Shown here piece after piece: positions 16,927 to 25,678 of a DNA stretch of 46,550 bases. Under the pieces are notes generated by a model that searched no databases, was not told the origin of the DNA, and was given only the letters and a program-made list of their open reading frames with translations. The stretch is from an uncultured Bacteroidales bacterium. GTDB lineage: Bacteria > Bacteroidota > Bacteroidia > Bacteroidales > Bacteroidaceae. Made by a program: the position numbers and the translations under genes. Positions within the stretch are counted from its first letter, which is position 1. Each line of letters opens with the position of its first letter. Where the stretch lies: assembly GCA_902774005.1 (NCBI GenBank), contig CACYGK010000024.1, positions 1 through 46,550 on the forward strand. The letters are read 5' to 3'.

Positions 16927-17448
16927 ATGAACAAACTCACTCATATCTTCATCTTTCTCCTGTTTGCCTGCACTGTGAGTGCACAGACTAAGTTCATCGA
17001 TCGTCTCACACGCGTCGTTGCAGGTCAAGGCAGGGTTACTGTCAATCAGGACAAACGTCTCACCGACCTCATCAACGGGGAAACGTCGCAACCGTCTGCT
17101 GAAGCCAACAACAAGGTAGAGAAGGATAAAGAGGAAGAAGAAGACGAAACTCCTGCCTTGGTCACTCCCACTGGGAAGAAGACCAAGGTAAGGGGCTATC
17201 GTGTCCAAATCTATTGGGGAGGAAGCAACCGCACCGACCAGGCTCGTGCACAGCGTGCAGCCAATCAGGTAGCCACACTTTTCCCTCAATATAAAGCTTA
17301 CACCTCGTTTGAATCGCCCCACTGGAGATGTCGCGTAGGCGACTTCACCGACCGTCACGATGCAGTAGAAGCATTACGACAGCTGAAAAAGGCAGGCATA
17401 GCATCCGAAGCCATGATCGTACGCTCGGAAGTCTTTATCTACAAATAA
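16927..17448 (+). CDS. Secreted SPOR-domain protein
   Basis: The 173-residue protein has a signal peptide (about 1-19, ending CTVSAQ), an acidic linker (KVEKDKEEEEDETP) and a C-terminal SPOR domain (about 95-173: GYRVQIYWGGSNRTDQARA, HWRCRVGDFTDRHDAVEAL). SPOR domains bind glycan strands lacking stem peptides, often at the septum. The protein is predicted periplasmic or outer-membrane associated and would bind peptidoglycan. It lies between tpiA and folE, a conserved Bacteroidales arrangement as I recall it. Confidence 0.88.
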   Translation: MNKLTHIFIFLLFACTVSAQTKFIDRLTRVVAGQGRVTVNQDKRLTDLINGETSQPSAEANNKVEKDKEEEEDETPALVTPTGKKTKVRGYRVQIYWGGSNRTDQARAQRAANQVATLFPQYKAYTSFESPHWRCRVGDFTDRHDAVEALRQLKKAGIASEAMIVRSEVFIYK

Positions 17449-17524
17449 TCAGGAAAAGCTTTTCAAAGGCATAAAGCCTACAAGCACAATAAGGGTTCTA
17501 TCACCCCTTCAAAAAAAATAACAA

Positions 17525-18094
17525 ATGGAAGAACAGAAACAAATTGAAGCTATCGAGGAGATAGTACGCAGAAATCTTAATATTATCGGTGAAGATGTAA
17601 ACCGTGAAGGTCTGAAGAAAACACCACGCCGTGTGGCTCGCTCCATGCTTGCACTCACCAGTGGTTACAACATCAATCCAGCCGACATACTCAATTCCGC
17701 CAAGTTTGCAGAAGACTGCAACAAGATGATTATGGTGAAGGATATCGAGTTCTATTCTCTTTGCGAACACCATATCCTGCCTTTCTTTGGCAAAGCACAC
17801 ATCGCATATATTCCGAACGGCTACATCGTAGGACTCAGCAAACTGCCACGTGTGGTGAACGTGTTCTCACGCCGTTTGCAGGTTCAGGAACGACTGACAC
17901 GCGAGATATGCCATTGCATACAGAACACACTCAACGCAAAAGGAGTTATGGTGGTTCTCGAAGCACAGCATCTATGTATGCAGATGCGCGGAGTTGAAAA
18001 ACAAGGTGCCATCACCGTCACTCGCGAATATACGGGAGTGTTTGAAGAGGATGCATCTATGCGTCAGGAATTCCTCGACATGATAAAGCTGTAA
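17525..18094 (+). CDS. folE: GTP cyclohydrolase I
   Basis: The 189-residue enzyme converts GTP to dihydroneopterin triphosphate, the first step of tetrahydrofolate synthesis. Zinc ligands are visible at C80 and H83 in [10 protein letters not shown] and C151 in [10 protein letters not shown]. Their spacing (3 and 71 residues) equals that of the E. coli enzyme. Also present are [12 protein letters not shown] and [20 protein letters not shown] split across the active-site region. The 76-bp gap upstream has no clear promoter. Confidence 0.97.
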   Translation: MEEQKQIEAIEEIVRRNLNIIGEDVNREGLKKTPRRVARSMLALTSGYNINPADILNSAKFAEDCNKMIMVKDIEFYSLCEHHILPFFGKAHIAYIPNGYIVGLSKLPRVVNVFSRRLQVQERLTREICHCIQNTLNAKGVMVVLEAQHLCMQMRGVEKQGAITVTREYTGVFEEDASMRQEFLDMIKL

Positions 18095-18144
18095 GTCGCC
18101 GTCTTCCCACACATAATATTTAAAGCTCACACCACGCACGACCT

Positions 18145-20125
18145 TTGTTAGATCAGATTACCATAGACCGCATTATCGATGCTGCAAATATTGTTGACGT
18201 AGTATCAGAATATGTAACCTTGCGCCGAGCTGGTGCAAACTACAAAGGATTGTGTCCGTTCCACGACGACAAGACTCCCTCATTCCATGTTTCTCCCGCA
18301 AAAGGCATATGCAAATGTTTTGCCTGTGGTGAGGGAGGCAACGCTGTCCATTTCATTATGAAGATGGAACAACTCTCCTACATCGAAGCACTAAAATTTC
18401 TAGGTAAGAAATACGGCATCGAGATCGAGGAGAAGGAAATTACACCCGAACAGCGCCAACAACTCAACGAACGTGAGGCGATGTTCAACATCAATGAGTG
18501 GGCAAGCCAATACTACCACAAACTACTGAAGGAGAATCCTGACGGCATTGCCATCGGAATGGCATATTTCCGCTCACGCGGATTTCGCGATGACATCATT
18601 GAGAAGTTCCGTCTCGGATTCTCGCTCGATTCTTTCGATGCCCTCTCCAAGTCTGCTGCACAGGCAGGTTACAATACCGACTACCTGCTGAAGACCGGAC
18701 TCTGTTTCCAAAAAGACAATGGTCAGATTACCGACCGTTATCGCAACAGAGTTATGTTTCCATGGTTCAACGTCAGCGGTAAGGTCGTAGCCTTTGGCGG
18801 ACGTGTACTCGATTCCCGCACCAAGGGCGTTTCACAGAAATACATCAACTCTCCCGAAACAGACATTTATAGCAAGGGACGCGAACTCTACGGCATCTAT
18901 CAGGCAAAGAAACAGATAGCCAAAGACGACCGTGTCTATATGGTCGAGGGATATACCGACGTCATCTCGATGCACCAGTGTGGCATCGAGAACGTAGTGG
19001 CAAACTCGGGTACTGCACTCACCGAACCGCAGATACGTCTCCTCCATCGATACACAAATAATATCACCCTGCTTTACGACGGCGACGAAGCCGGCATCCA
19101 TGCTGCCTTGCGAGGTACCGACATGCTGCTTGCCGAAGGTATGAACGTCAAGATTCTGCTCCTTCCCGACGGCGACGACCCCGACAGCTTTGCACGAAAA
19201 CATAATGCCACCGAGTTTCGCGAGTACGTGGAGCAGCACCAGACCGACTTCATCATCTTCAAGACCAACCTCCTGCTCAAGGATGCAGGACGCGATCCTC
19301 TGAAGCGGGCTCAACTCACACAAAGCATCGTTTACAGCATATCCGTCATTCCCGACGAGATACTGCGTTCGGCATACGTACATGAATGTGCCGAACTGCT
19401 TCATCAGGACGAGGCACTGCTCCTGCGCGAGATATCCAAGAACAAACAGGCTGCACTCGAACAACTGCACAAGCAGCAGACCATAGAACTGGAGCGTCAG
19501 CAACGACTGGCACAAAACGTAGAAAAGGCAGAAGACCAGGAAAATACAGAAAGTCCAATAAGCCAACAAGACCCACAAGACCCATTCCTCTCCCACTGCT
19601 TCGCGCTATCACGGACTTGAACGCATGATTATGACTCTCGTGGTGCGCTATGGCGAACAACCGATAACTGCAGAGGATGCTGATGGCAACACCGTAAACA
19701 TTCCACTCATCCGCTACGTCTATGACGACCTTACTGCCGACGGCATCTCCCTTCAGACTCCACTCTACAGAAAGATGCTGTCCGAGTCCATCGCACATAC
19801 CGACGATGCACAGTTCACAGCCAGCCGTTACTTCATGAACAACGCCGACGTGGCAGTCAGTCAGGAGGCAGTCAACCTGATGACCGAGCGCTACCGGCTC
19901 TCCAAGGATCAGAAGATGGCAAGCGAACAGGAACTCATGCCCGAATATATCGCCCACCTGTTACTTGACTATAAGTTCCTCGTCATCGACGAAGAACTGA
20001 AAGCATGTCAGGCACAGATGAACGACCCCCTGCTTTGTGCCGATGCCATGAAACAATATATCGAACTGAGTCATATACAGCGCGAACTCGCCAAACGACT
20101 TGGCGACCGCATACTCATAAAATAA
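18145..20125 (+). CDS. dnaG: DNA primase, read in two frames (frameshift)
   Basis: The N-terminal frame (18145-19620, 491 codons) starts at TTG and carries the zinc finger (C37, H40, C58, C61 in GLCPFHDD and KCFACGEGG). The core and TOPRIM catalytic centre follow: E268 in MVEGYTDV, D312/D314 in LYDGDEAG, and DGDDPDS. It stops at TGA 19618-19620. The other frame, open from 19562 to 20125, continues with YHGLERMIMTLVVRYGE and the helical C-terminal domain that binds DnaB helicase. Together they give about 660 residues, the normal length. A one-base insertion (or two-base loss) between 19562 and 19617 would explain the split. As dnaG is essential, an assembly error, or less likely recoding, is more plausible than a true loss. 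recG follows 9 bp later. Confidence 0.9.
19562..19617 (+). other. Interval that must contain the dnaG frame change
   Basis: The upstream frame ends at TGA 19618-19620 and the downstream frame is closed by TAA 19559-19561 on its left, so the shift lies between. The interval encodes a Gln/Pro-rich linker and contains no long homopolymer, only short C runs. No obvious slippery heptamer is seen. Confidence 0.8.
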
Positions 20126-20134
20126 CACATAGCC

Positions 20135-22249
20135 GTGTTCAATCCCTCCGACGACATAAAATTCCTTAGTGGCGTAGGTCCGCAGCGAGCCGAACTCCTT
20201 GAAAAGGAGATTGGCATCAAGACTATGGGCGACATGCTCAACTACTTCCCTTACCGTTATGTCGATCGTAGCAAGGTATATCGCATCTCGGAGATTGACG
20301 GCAACATGCCCTACGTGCAGCTCGTAGGACAAATCATCTCGATGGAGCCTATAGGTGAAGGACGGAACCGACGTATCGTAGGTCGTTTCTCCGATGGAAC
20401 CGGCTTTATCGAACTCGTATGGTTTCAGGGACTTCGTTTCGTGGGTAAGGCATATAAGGTGCGCACCACATATCTTATCTTTGGCAAACCAACCATATTC
20501 AACGGACGCCTGCAGATAAACCATCCCGAGATTGAGACCGTTCAGGACAATACCGACATACCTGAGATAAAAGGTTATTCGTTCCGCCCCTACTACCACA
20601 CTACCGACAAGATGAAACGCGGTTTCCTTGCTTCGGCGGCAGTAGCGAAACTCATCAGTAACCTCTTCGCCCTCATAACCGACTCCCTGCCTGAGACCCT
20701 CCCCCGTCCCATCATCGACCAGTACCGTCTGATGTCGTACGACGAGGCAATGCACAACATCCACTTCCCTACCTCAGCTGAGGCTCTGCGCAGGGCACAG
20801 GCACGACTGAAATTTGACGAACTCTTCTACATCCAGTTGGGCATACTGCGTTATGCACGTAACAGGAAAGAGCGTATGGGCGGACTTGTCTTCACTACCG
20901 TAGGCAACAACTTCAACACCTTCTACCATAAGCATCTGCCCTTCCCTCTTACCGAAGCCCAGAAACGGGTCATCCGTGAGATACGTCAGGACATGCGTGC
21001 CGGTTACCAGATGAACCGTCTGCTGCAAGGCGACGTAGGTTCGGGCAAGACCCTCGTGGCACTGCTCTGTTCACTCATCGCCATCGACAACGGCTATCAG
21101 GTAGTCATCATGGCTCCGACGGAGATACTTGCCGAACAGCATCTTGAGACTATCCGCCGTTTCCTTCAGGGCATGCCACAACTGCGCATCGAACTGCTCA
21201 CAGGAAGTGTGAAAGGCAAAAAACGTAAAGAGGTAATGGAGGGCATCCTCGACGGCTCCATCCATATACTTATAGGTACACACGCCGTCATCGAGGACAA
21301 CGTAAAATTCCGCAATCTCGGTTTTGCCGTCATCGATGAACAGCATCGCTTCGGAGTGGCTCAGCGAGCCAAGTTGTGGGACAAACGAACCACACCTACT
21401 CAGCCACATGTGCTTGTGATGACCGCCACACCTATTCCGCGTACGTTGGCAATGACCCTCTATGGAGACCTGGATGTTTCCGTCATCGACCAACTGCCTC
21501 CCGGACGCAAACCCATCCGCACTATTCATCAGTTCCTGCAACATATCGGTCGCATCCATGAAGCAATGCGTACCGAACTGCGTAAGGGACATCAGGTATA
21601 TGTGGTCTATCCACTCATCGAAGACACGGAGAAGATGGACCTCGAAAACCTCGAAGAGGGTTATCAGCAAATGCGCGAAGCCTTTCCCGAATACAAGGTG
21701 AGCCGTGTTCACGGCAAACTGAAATCGTCGGAGAAAGAAACTGAGATGACAGCCTTTGCAGCTGGCGAAACACAGATACTCGTTGCCACCACCGTCATCG
21801 AGGTGGGAGTCAACGTACCGAATGCCTCAGTAATGATAATAATGAATGCCGAACGATTCGGACTCTCCCAGCTACACCAGCTAAGAGGCAGGGTGGGACG
21901 TGGAGCCGAACAGTCCTACTGTGTACTTGTCACCAAGCAGGAACTCTCCGAGACCACTCGTAAACGTATTCAGATAATGGTTGATAGTACCGATGGATTC
22001 GAGATTGCCGAAGCCGATCTTAAACTTCGCGGACCTGGTGACCTTGAAGGCACTCAGCAGTCGGGAATGGCATTCGACCTGAAGATAGCCAATATAGCCC
22101 GCGACGGACAGATACTCACCTATGCACGTAGTGCAGCCGAACAAATGCTCGAGAGCGACCCTACCGAGTCGTTACCCGAGTACCGTATAGCCTGGAAACG
22201 TCTGCAACAGCTCCGCAGCGATAATATCAACTGGGGAGCTATCAGTTAA
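20135..22249 (+). CDS. recG: ATP-dependent DNA helicase RecG
   Basis: The 704-residue protein remodels stalled replication forks and branched DNA. It has the N-terminal wedge (OB) domain with the opening FLSGVGPQRAELLEKEIG, Walker A GDVGSGKT (299-306), the DEQH box (401-404, followed by RFGVAQR), the motif TATPIPRTLAM, and the C-terminal LRGRVGRG and GDLEGTQQSG (TRG region). The length is normal for the family. The start is GTG at 20135, 9 bp after dnaG, so dnaG-recG are likely co-transcribed. Its TAA stop shares the palindromic TTAA at 22246-22249 with the convergent PL11 gene. Confidence 0.96.
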   Translation: MFNPSDDIKFLSGVGPQRAELLEKEIGIKTMGDMLNYFPYRYVDRSKVYRISEIDGNMPYVQLVGQIISMEPIGEGRNRRIVGRFSDGTGFIELVWFQGLRFVGKAYKVRTTYLIFGKPTIFNGRLQINHPEIETVQDNTDIPEIKGYSFRPYYHTTDKMKRGFLASAAVAKLISNLFALITDSLPETLPRPIIDQYRLMSYDEAMHNIHFPTSAEALRRAQARLKFDELFYIQLGILRYARNRKERMGGLVFTTVGNNFNTFYHKHLPFPLTEAQKRVIREIRQDMRAGYQMNRLLQGDVGSGKTLVALLCSLIAIDNGYQVVIMAPTEILAEQHLETIRRFLQGMPQLRIELLTGSVKGKKRKEVMEGILDGSIHILIGTHAVIEDNVKFRNLGFAVIDEQHRFGVAQRAKLWDKRTTPTQPHVLVMTATPIPRTLAMTLYGDLDVSVIDQLPPGRKPIRTIHQFLQHIGRIHEAMRTELRKGHQVYVVYPLIEDTEKMDLENLEEGYQQMREAFPEYKVSRVHGKLKSSEKETEMTAFAAGETQILVATTVIEVGVNVPNASVMIIMNAERFGLSQLHQLRGRVGRGAEQSYCVLVTKQELSETTRKRIQIMVDSTDGFEIAEADLKLRGPGDLEGTQQSGMAFDLKIANIARDGQILTYARSAAEQMLESDPTESLPEYRIAWKRLQQLRSDNINWGAIS

Positions 22250-24486
22250 CGTTTCAGCATCTTAAGTGTCTTGCTGCTTCCGTCGCTGTAGGTCACCTTC
22301 TCCATGTATATTCCTTCTACACTCTGAAGGTTGGTTTCCTGACCAACCATATTATAATATGTACGCGAGACGACAGTCTTGTCTGCCTCGTTCGTGGTAG
22401 TCAGTCCGTCTACGATGTCATCCTCCACACCCTTGAAACCCTCGATGAAATCGGGCAGATAATAGCCGATATGAGGAGGTTGATTGTAGGCTCCGTTCTG
22501 CCATGCAATCGCCATTCGGTAGTTATGGTCATACATGAGACAAGGTACGCGGTAGTCTGTAGTCGCAGTCGATGAGAAGAGTATAACCTGCGACGAGTCG
22601 TTGGTATTGAACCATATTACTTCCTCGCGCCAATCGCCAAGTATGTCGGCTTGCAGACACGGCGTAGCTTTCGTTCCGTTGCACGACGACAGGTTTGCTA
22701 TCTCTGCAAACTTCTTCACGGCAGTCTTCGATGTATATACACCCATATCCGTACGGTTGATGTTTCCGTCGCTATAGGTACATTTCTGAATGTTTGTTCC
22801 GTCGAGCAGTTCGTCCTGCGGGTCACCGTCCCAGAATACGCGGAAGTTCATCGACGGTTTCTTTGCCGACACATACGAAGCTGTACCGTTGTCTATATGG
22901 CGGGTATTGTCCACCTTTGCCGACCAGAACTCATATCCGCGGAAGTTATCCAGGATATTTGCAGCCAGTCCGCGTCCGTTATCTTCCGCACCGGTCGTTG
23001 ACCACAATACCTGACCTGTCTCAGCATCAATCAGATGGGCTCCGTAAGGACTCTCCTCATGTACCATGAACACCTCCATACCTGGGCGGTCGGGGTCAAG
23101 GTCGCCCAGGTGCTCAGCATCTCCATGTCCGTAACCTGTAGAATAGAGCATCCATCCGTCGTTATCGATTGTGGCACTTCCATAAACGATTTCGTCACAT
23201 CCGTCGCCATCCACATCACCTACCGTCAGACTGTGAGCACCTTGTCCGTATGCATTGTAACGTGCATGAGTGTTAGGTCCACCCGTAGTCTTGGTGTATG
23301 TTTTCGTATCAGTCTGTCCGTTTGCATCAGTACGTTGCACCGAATTATCCTCGAGCGAAGCATGAATCCACTTCGTCTTCAGTTCTGTTCCGTCAAAATC
23401 GACAGCCCACAGGTACGAACGCGTATAATATCCGCGGCACATCACAGCCGACGGTCTTGCATCCGGTCCGTCGAGATAAGCTACACCAGCCAGATACCTC
23501 TCGCCTCGGTTTCCGTACGTACCCTTATCGTTCTTGCCGCTGATAGCCCAGTTGAACGTACCTGCAGCCGTACTCAGTTCGTACTTCGCGTTGCGGTTCG
23601 GCAGGTAAGGGATAGTATGAATGGCAGCACCCGTCTCTCCGTTGAACACAGTCAGGTACTCATGTCCTCCGTTGATACGTCCGCCGCTCACTCGATAGTC
23701 CGTGCCGTTGGCCACATTTTTAATAGCGTCGATTGTAGCAGCAGCACTTACGTAATGACCCTGTCCGTCTCTAGATCCAGGGGCTGTCTTGCAGATGAGC
23801 TCAGCCTTTCCATCGCCGTCGAAGTCATACACCAGAAACGGATTATAGTGTGCTCCCGCCCTTATGTTCTTTCCCAATGAGATGCGCCACAGGCGTTCGC
23901 CGCTGAAAATCTTATAGCAATCGAAATGGATATAACCCGTATATCCGCTTTGTGAATTATCCTTCGCATTCGTCGGATACCACTTCACGATGAGTTCGTA
24001 TTCTCCGTCACCATCCACATCGCCCACAGAGCAGTCGTTCGGTTCATATGTGTAAGAGTTCTTCTCATCGCCAGTACCTACCGTTCCTCCGGTAGGACGG
24101 TCCAGCTGAAGCACATGATGCGTAGCAGCATTGAACGTCTGAGGCTCGATAGTGTCCGTCGGCACACCGTTCTGCAGCGTCACCAGCTTCAGGTCGACAG
24201 TCTTGCTTGCAATTATCCTGTAGCTAGTCACATCCCTAAGCGGCTCCGTCGCGGGTTCATCATTTTTCAGTATAATGAACGAAGTATGCTCGTCGTCTGT
24301 ATTCTGCATACGCCACGACAGGAACGCACTTGCCGTACCAGTCTGAATACGGATGAATCCTCTGTCCAGTTTTTCCTGTTGACTCAGCGGAGTATCTGCC
24401 GGCGTCGGCTTCTCCCTACCCTGCACACTCAGATTTCCTATACATAGCATCATGGCAGCAAAGCCACAAATCAGATTCTTTTTCAT
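22246..24486 (-). CDS. Secreted PL11-type rhamnogalacturonan lyase
   Basis: The 746-residue protein has a signal peptide (about 1-23), an N-terminal fibronectin-like domain (LDRGFIRIQTGTASAFLSWR), and the PL11 beta-propeller. The propeller shows repeated calcium-loop motifs DVDGDGEYELIVKWYP, DFDGDGKAELICKTAPG, VDGDGCDEIVYGSATID and ILGDWREEVIW. Such lyases cut the alternating rhamnose-galacturonate backbone of rhamnogalacturonan I by beta-elimination. The last 42 residues (YYNMVGQETN...GIYMEKVTYSDG) look like a short type IX secretion tail. It stands alone with its own promoter, convergent to recG and overlapping it by 4 bp. With GH127 and GH106 it suggests a pectin-degrading lifestyle. Confidence 0.92.
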   Translation of the reverse strand: MKKNLICGFAAMMLCIGNLSVQGREKPTPADTPLSQQEKLDRGFIRIQTGTASAFLSWRMQNTDDEHTSFIILKNDEPATEPLRDVTSYRIIASKTVDLKLVTLQNGVPTDTIEPQTFNAATHHVLQLDRPTGGTVGTGDEKNSYTYEPNDCSVGDVDGDGEYELIVKWYPTNAKDNSQSGYTGYIHFDCYKIFSGERLWRISLGKNIRAGAHYNPFLVYDFDGDGKAELICKTAPGSRDGQGHYVSAAATIDAIKNVANGTDYRVSGGRINGGHEYLTVFNGETGAAIHTIPYLPNRNAKYELSTAAGTFNWAISGKNDKGTYGNRGERYLAGVAYLDGPDARPSAVMCRGYYTRSYLWAVDFDGTELKTKWIHASLEDNSVQRTDANGQTDTKTYTKTTGGPNTHARYNAYGQGAHSLTVGDVDGDGCDEIVYGSATIDNDGWMLYSTGYGHGDAEHLGDLDPDRPGMEVFMVHEESPYGAHLIDAETGQVLWSTTGAEDNGRGLAANILDNFRGYEFWSAKVDNTRHIDNGTASYVSAKKPSMNFRVFWDGDPQDELLDGTNIQKCTYSDGNINRTDMGVYTSKTAVKKFAEIANLSSCNGTKATPCLQADILGDWREEVIWFNTNDSSQVILFSSTATTDYRVPCLMYDHNYRMAIAWQNGAYNQPPHIGYYLPDFIEGFKGVEDDIVDGLTTTNEADKTVVSRTYYNMVGQETNLQSVEGIYMEKVTYSDGSSKTLKMLKR

Positions 24487-24518
24487 ATCGGTTTTAATTA
24501 GATGGTGAAAAGATGTTG

Positions 24519-24549
24519 CAAAGGTAAGTATTATTTATATTATCACCAA
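24519..24549 (-). promoter_or_regulatory. Promoter of the PL11 gene
   Basis: On the minus strand TTG (24547-24549), a 20-bp spacer and TACCTTTG (24519-24526) match the Bacteroidetes consensus exactly, about 33 bp upstream of the PL11 ATG. Confidence 0.8.
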
Positions 24550-24617
24550 TAGGAATTTGATTGGAACTGACATATTTTTACGTCTTCTGTTTTACCACGT
24601 CTCAGCCAAGGTCGAAC

Positions 24618-24673
24618 GAAGCGCTGAACCTAAACGTTTGAAGCGCTGAACCTAAACGTTTGAAGCGCTGAAC
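24618..24673. repeat. 22-bp direct repeat, 2.5 copies, carrying two palindromes
   Basis: Two perfect 22-bp units plus a 12-bp third copy. Each unit holds AGCGCT and AAACGTTT, both perfect palindromes. Upstream of the PL11 promoter on the minus strand and upstream of the 24990 gene on plus. It could be a binding array for a dimeric protein; no function is known. Confidence 0.8.
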
Positions 24674-24699
24674 AGACGCGAGGGAGAAGGAGAAGGGGA

Positions 24700-24734
24700 T
24701 TCATGGTTAAGGGTTCATGGTTCATGGTTAAATG
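24700..24734. repeat. Heptanucleotide repeat, 5 units, TTCATGG/TTAAGGG
   Basis: Five in-phase 7-bp units (TTCATGG three times, TTAAGGG, TTAAATG) lie just after the 22-bp repeats and before the hydrolase remnant. Confidence 0.8.
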
Positions 24735-24759
24735 AATCTGTTCAAAATTATAGAATTAT

Positions 24760-24918
24760 CTAGTGTTTCAAGAAATTTTCCAACTGGTCAGCTTCCTCCT
24801 GGAACTCCTTGGGTTTGAAACCGTGACTGGCACCGGGGATGATGTGGAGACTGACGTCTTTGTAAAGTTTCAGGACACGTAAGATATGCAACAATCGTAT
24901 TAAACAATGTGACAACAT
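24760..24918 (-). pseudogene. Remnant of an alpha/beta-hydrolase gene (C-terminal part)
   Basis: The minus strand encodes 52 residues, of which the last 40 (from about VLKLYKDVSLHIIPGASHGF to the end FLKH) look like the C-terminus of an alpha/beta-hydrolase, with the catalytic His in GASHGF. No nucleophile-containing part is present upstream; the sequence beyond about 24885 is not hydrolase-like. The rest of the 503-bp gap 24487-24989 holds the PL11 promoter and the repeats. Confidence 0.6.
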
Positions 24919-24989
24919 GGAAAAAGGAGAGAAAATACTTTGTTATTAGATGACTTTGTATTACCTTCGCGAGGTCAAAAACAATAGCG

Positions 24990-25676
24990 ATGCAATATCT
25001 GAGGCAGGCAATAGAGGAAGGCGAATGGCAGAAAGTCGTGGAAAGACTGGATGCCATGAGTAATATGGAGTTCAGACGGGCGGAGGCGCACATTAGGACT
25101 CAGGTGTTGCCCGGACTGAAGAATGATGAGCTGTGGACTGCCCTACTCTATCTGATAAGGTACAGACGACAGGCGTTCCTTAGCGGAGTACTGGCTGCGG
25201 AAGACAGGGCAAAGGACGGAACGTTGAGGTTAGATTGCGATGGAGCTCGCGAATTGGCACGATGGCTCAAGGAGGAGAGTCCGGAATCGGTAAACAAGGT
25301 TGTGAACATGATGCTGCCACTGATGCAGGACGAGGAACAGATCGGAGCTCTGCTCGACACGTTCGAGACAGGTAACGAACTGAGTCGGATAGCGGCCCTG
25401 CTGAAGGTGGATACCCCACTCTGCCATTACGTGCTGTTCTGTACCCTGAAAGGGATGCACGACGGAAAGGCATTAGCGGCGAAATGTGCCCAGCACTTCA
25501 TGAAGAAGGGTGACGACAGGGCATATAACATGGCTGCTATCATGAAGGCATACTTCGGTCTCGACGAACTGAAAGGAAGGTTCGCCCTACATATCGAACC
25601 TTATGAACTGTCTATGCTGGATAGCGGAAGCGAAGCGTTCTATCATTTGCTGGATGGGAGAAGACCCCGAATTTAA
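24990..25676 (+). CDS. Conserved-looking helical protein upstream of xseA, function unknown
   Basis: The 228-residue protein is soluble and mostly alpha-helical, with a repeat-like pattern of amphipathic helices (RQAIEEGEWQKVVERLDAM, HYVLFCTLKGMHDGKALAA, RAYNMAAIMKAYFGLDEL). No catalytic motif or membrane segment is seen. It ends 2 bp before xseA, so the two are almost certainly co-transcribed, and I recall a similar unnamed gene before xseA in other Bacteroidales. Degenerate -7 boxes (TGACTTTG at 24951, TACCTTCG at 24962) precede it. No function is proposed. Confidence 0.8.
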   Translation: MQYLRQAIEEGEWQKVVERLDAMSNMEFRRAEAHIRTQVLPGLKNDELWTALLYLIRYRRQAFLSGVLAAEDRAKDGTLRLDCDGARELARWLKEESPESVNKVVNMMLPLMQDEEQIGALLDTFETGNELSRIAALLKVDTPLCHYVLFCTLKGMHDGKALAAKCAQHFMKKGDDRAYNMAAIMKAYFGLDELKGRFALHIEPYELSMLDSGSEAFYHLLDGRRPRI

Positions 25677-25678
25677 AG

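Noticed and set aside
17485-17516. Stem AAGGG...CCCTT with A-run before folE as a terminator
   Set aside because: The stem is short and the run after it is A, not T, on the plus strand; on minus no gene ends there.
18832-19596. A 254-codon minus-strand open frame inside dnaG
   Set aside because: Antisense to the TOPRIM region; rich in Cys, Val and Leu without motif.
23035-23880. A 281-codon plus-strand open frame inside the PL11 gene
   Set aside because: Antisense shadow of a gene with clear PL11 motifs; composition is rich in Ser/Arg/Val/Cys with no domain.
24618-24734. Possible CRISPR array
   Set aside because: The 22-bp repeats are separated by no spacers and the heptads have no repeat-spacer form; no cas genes are present.
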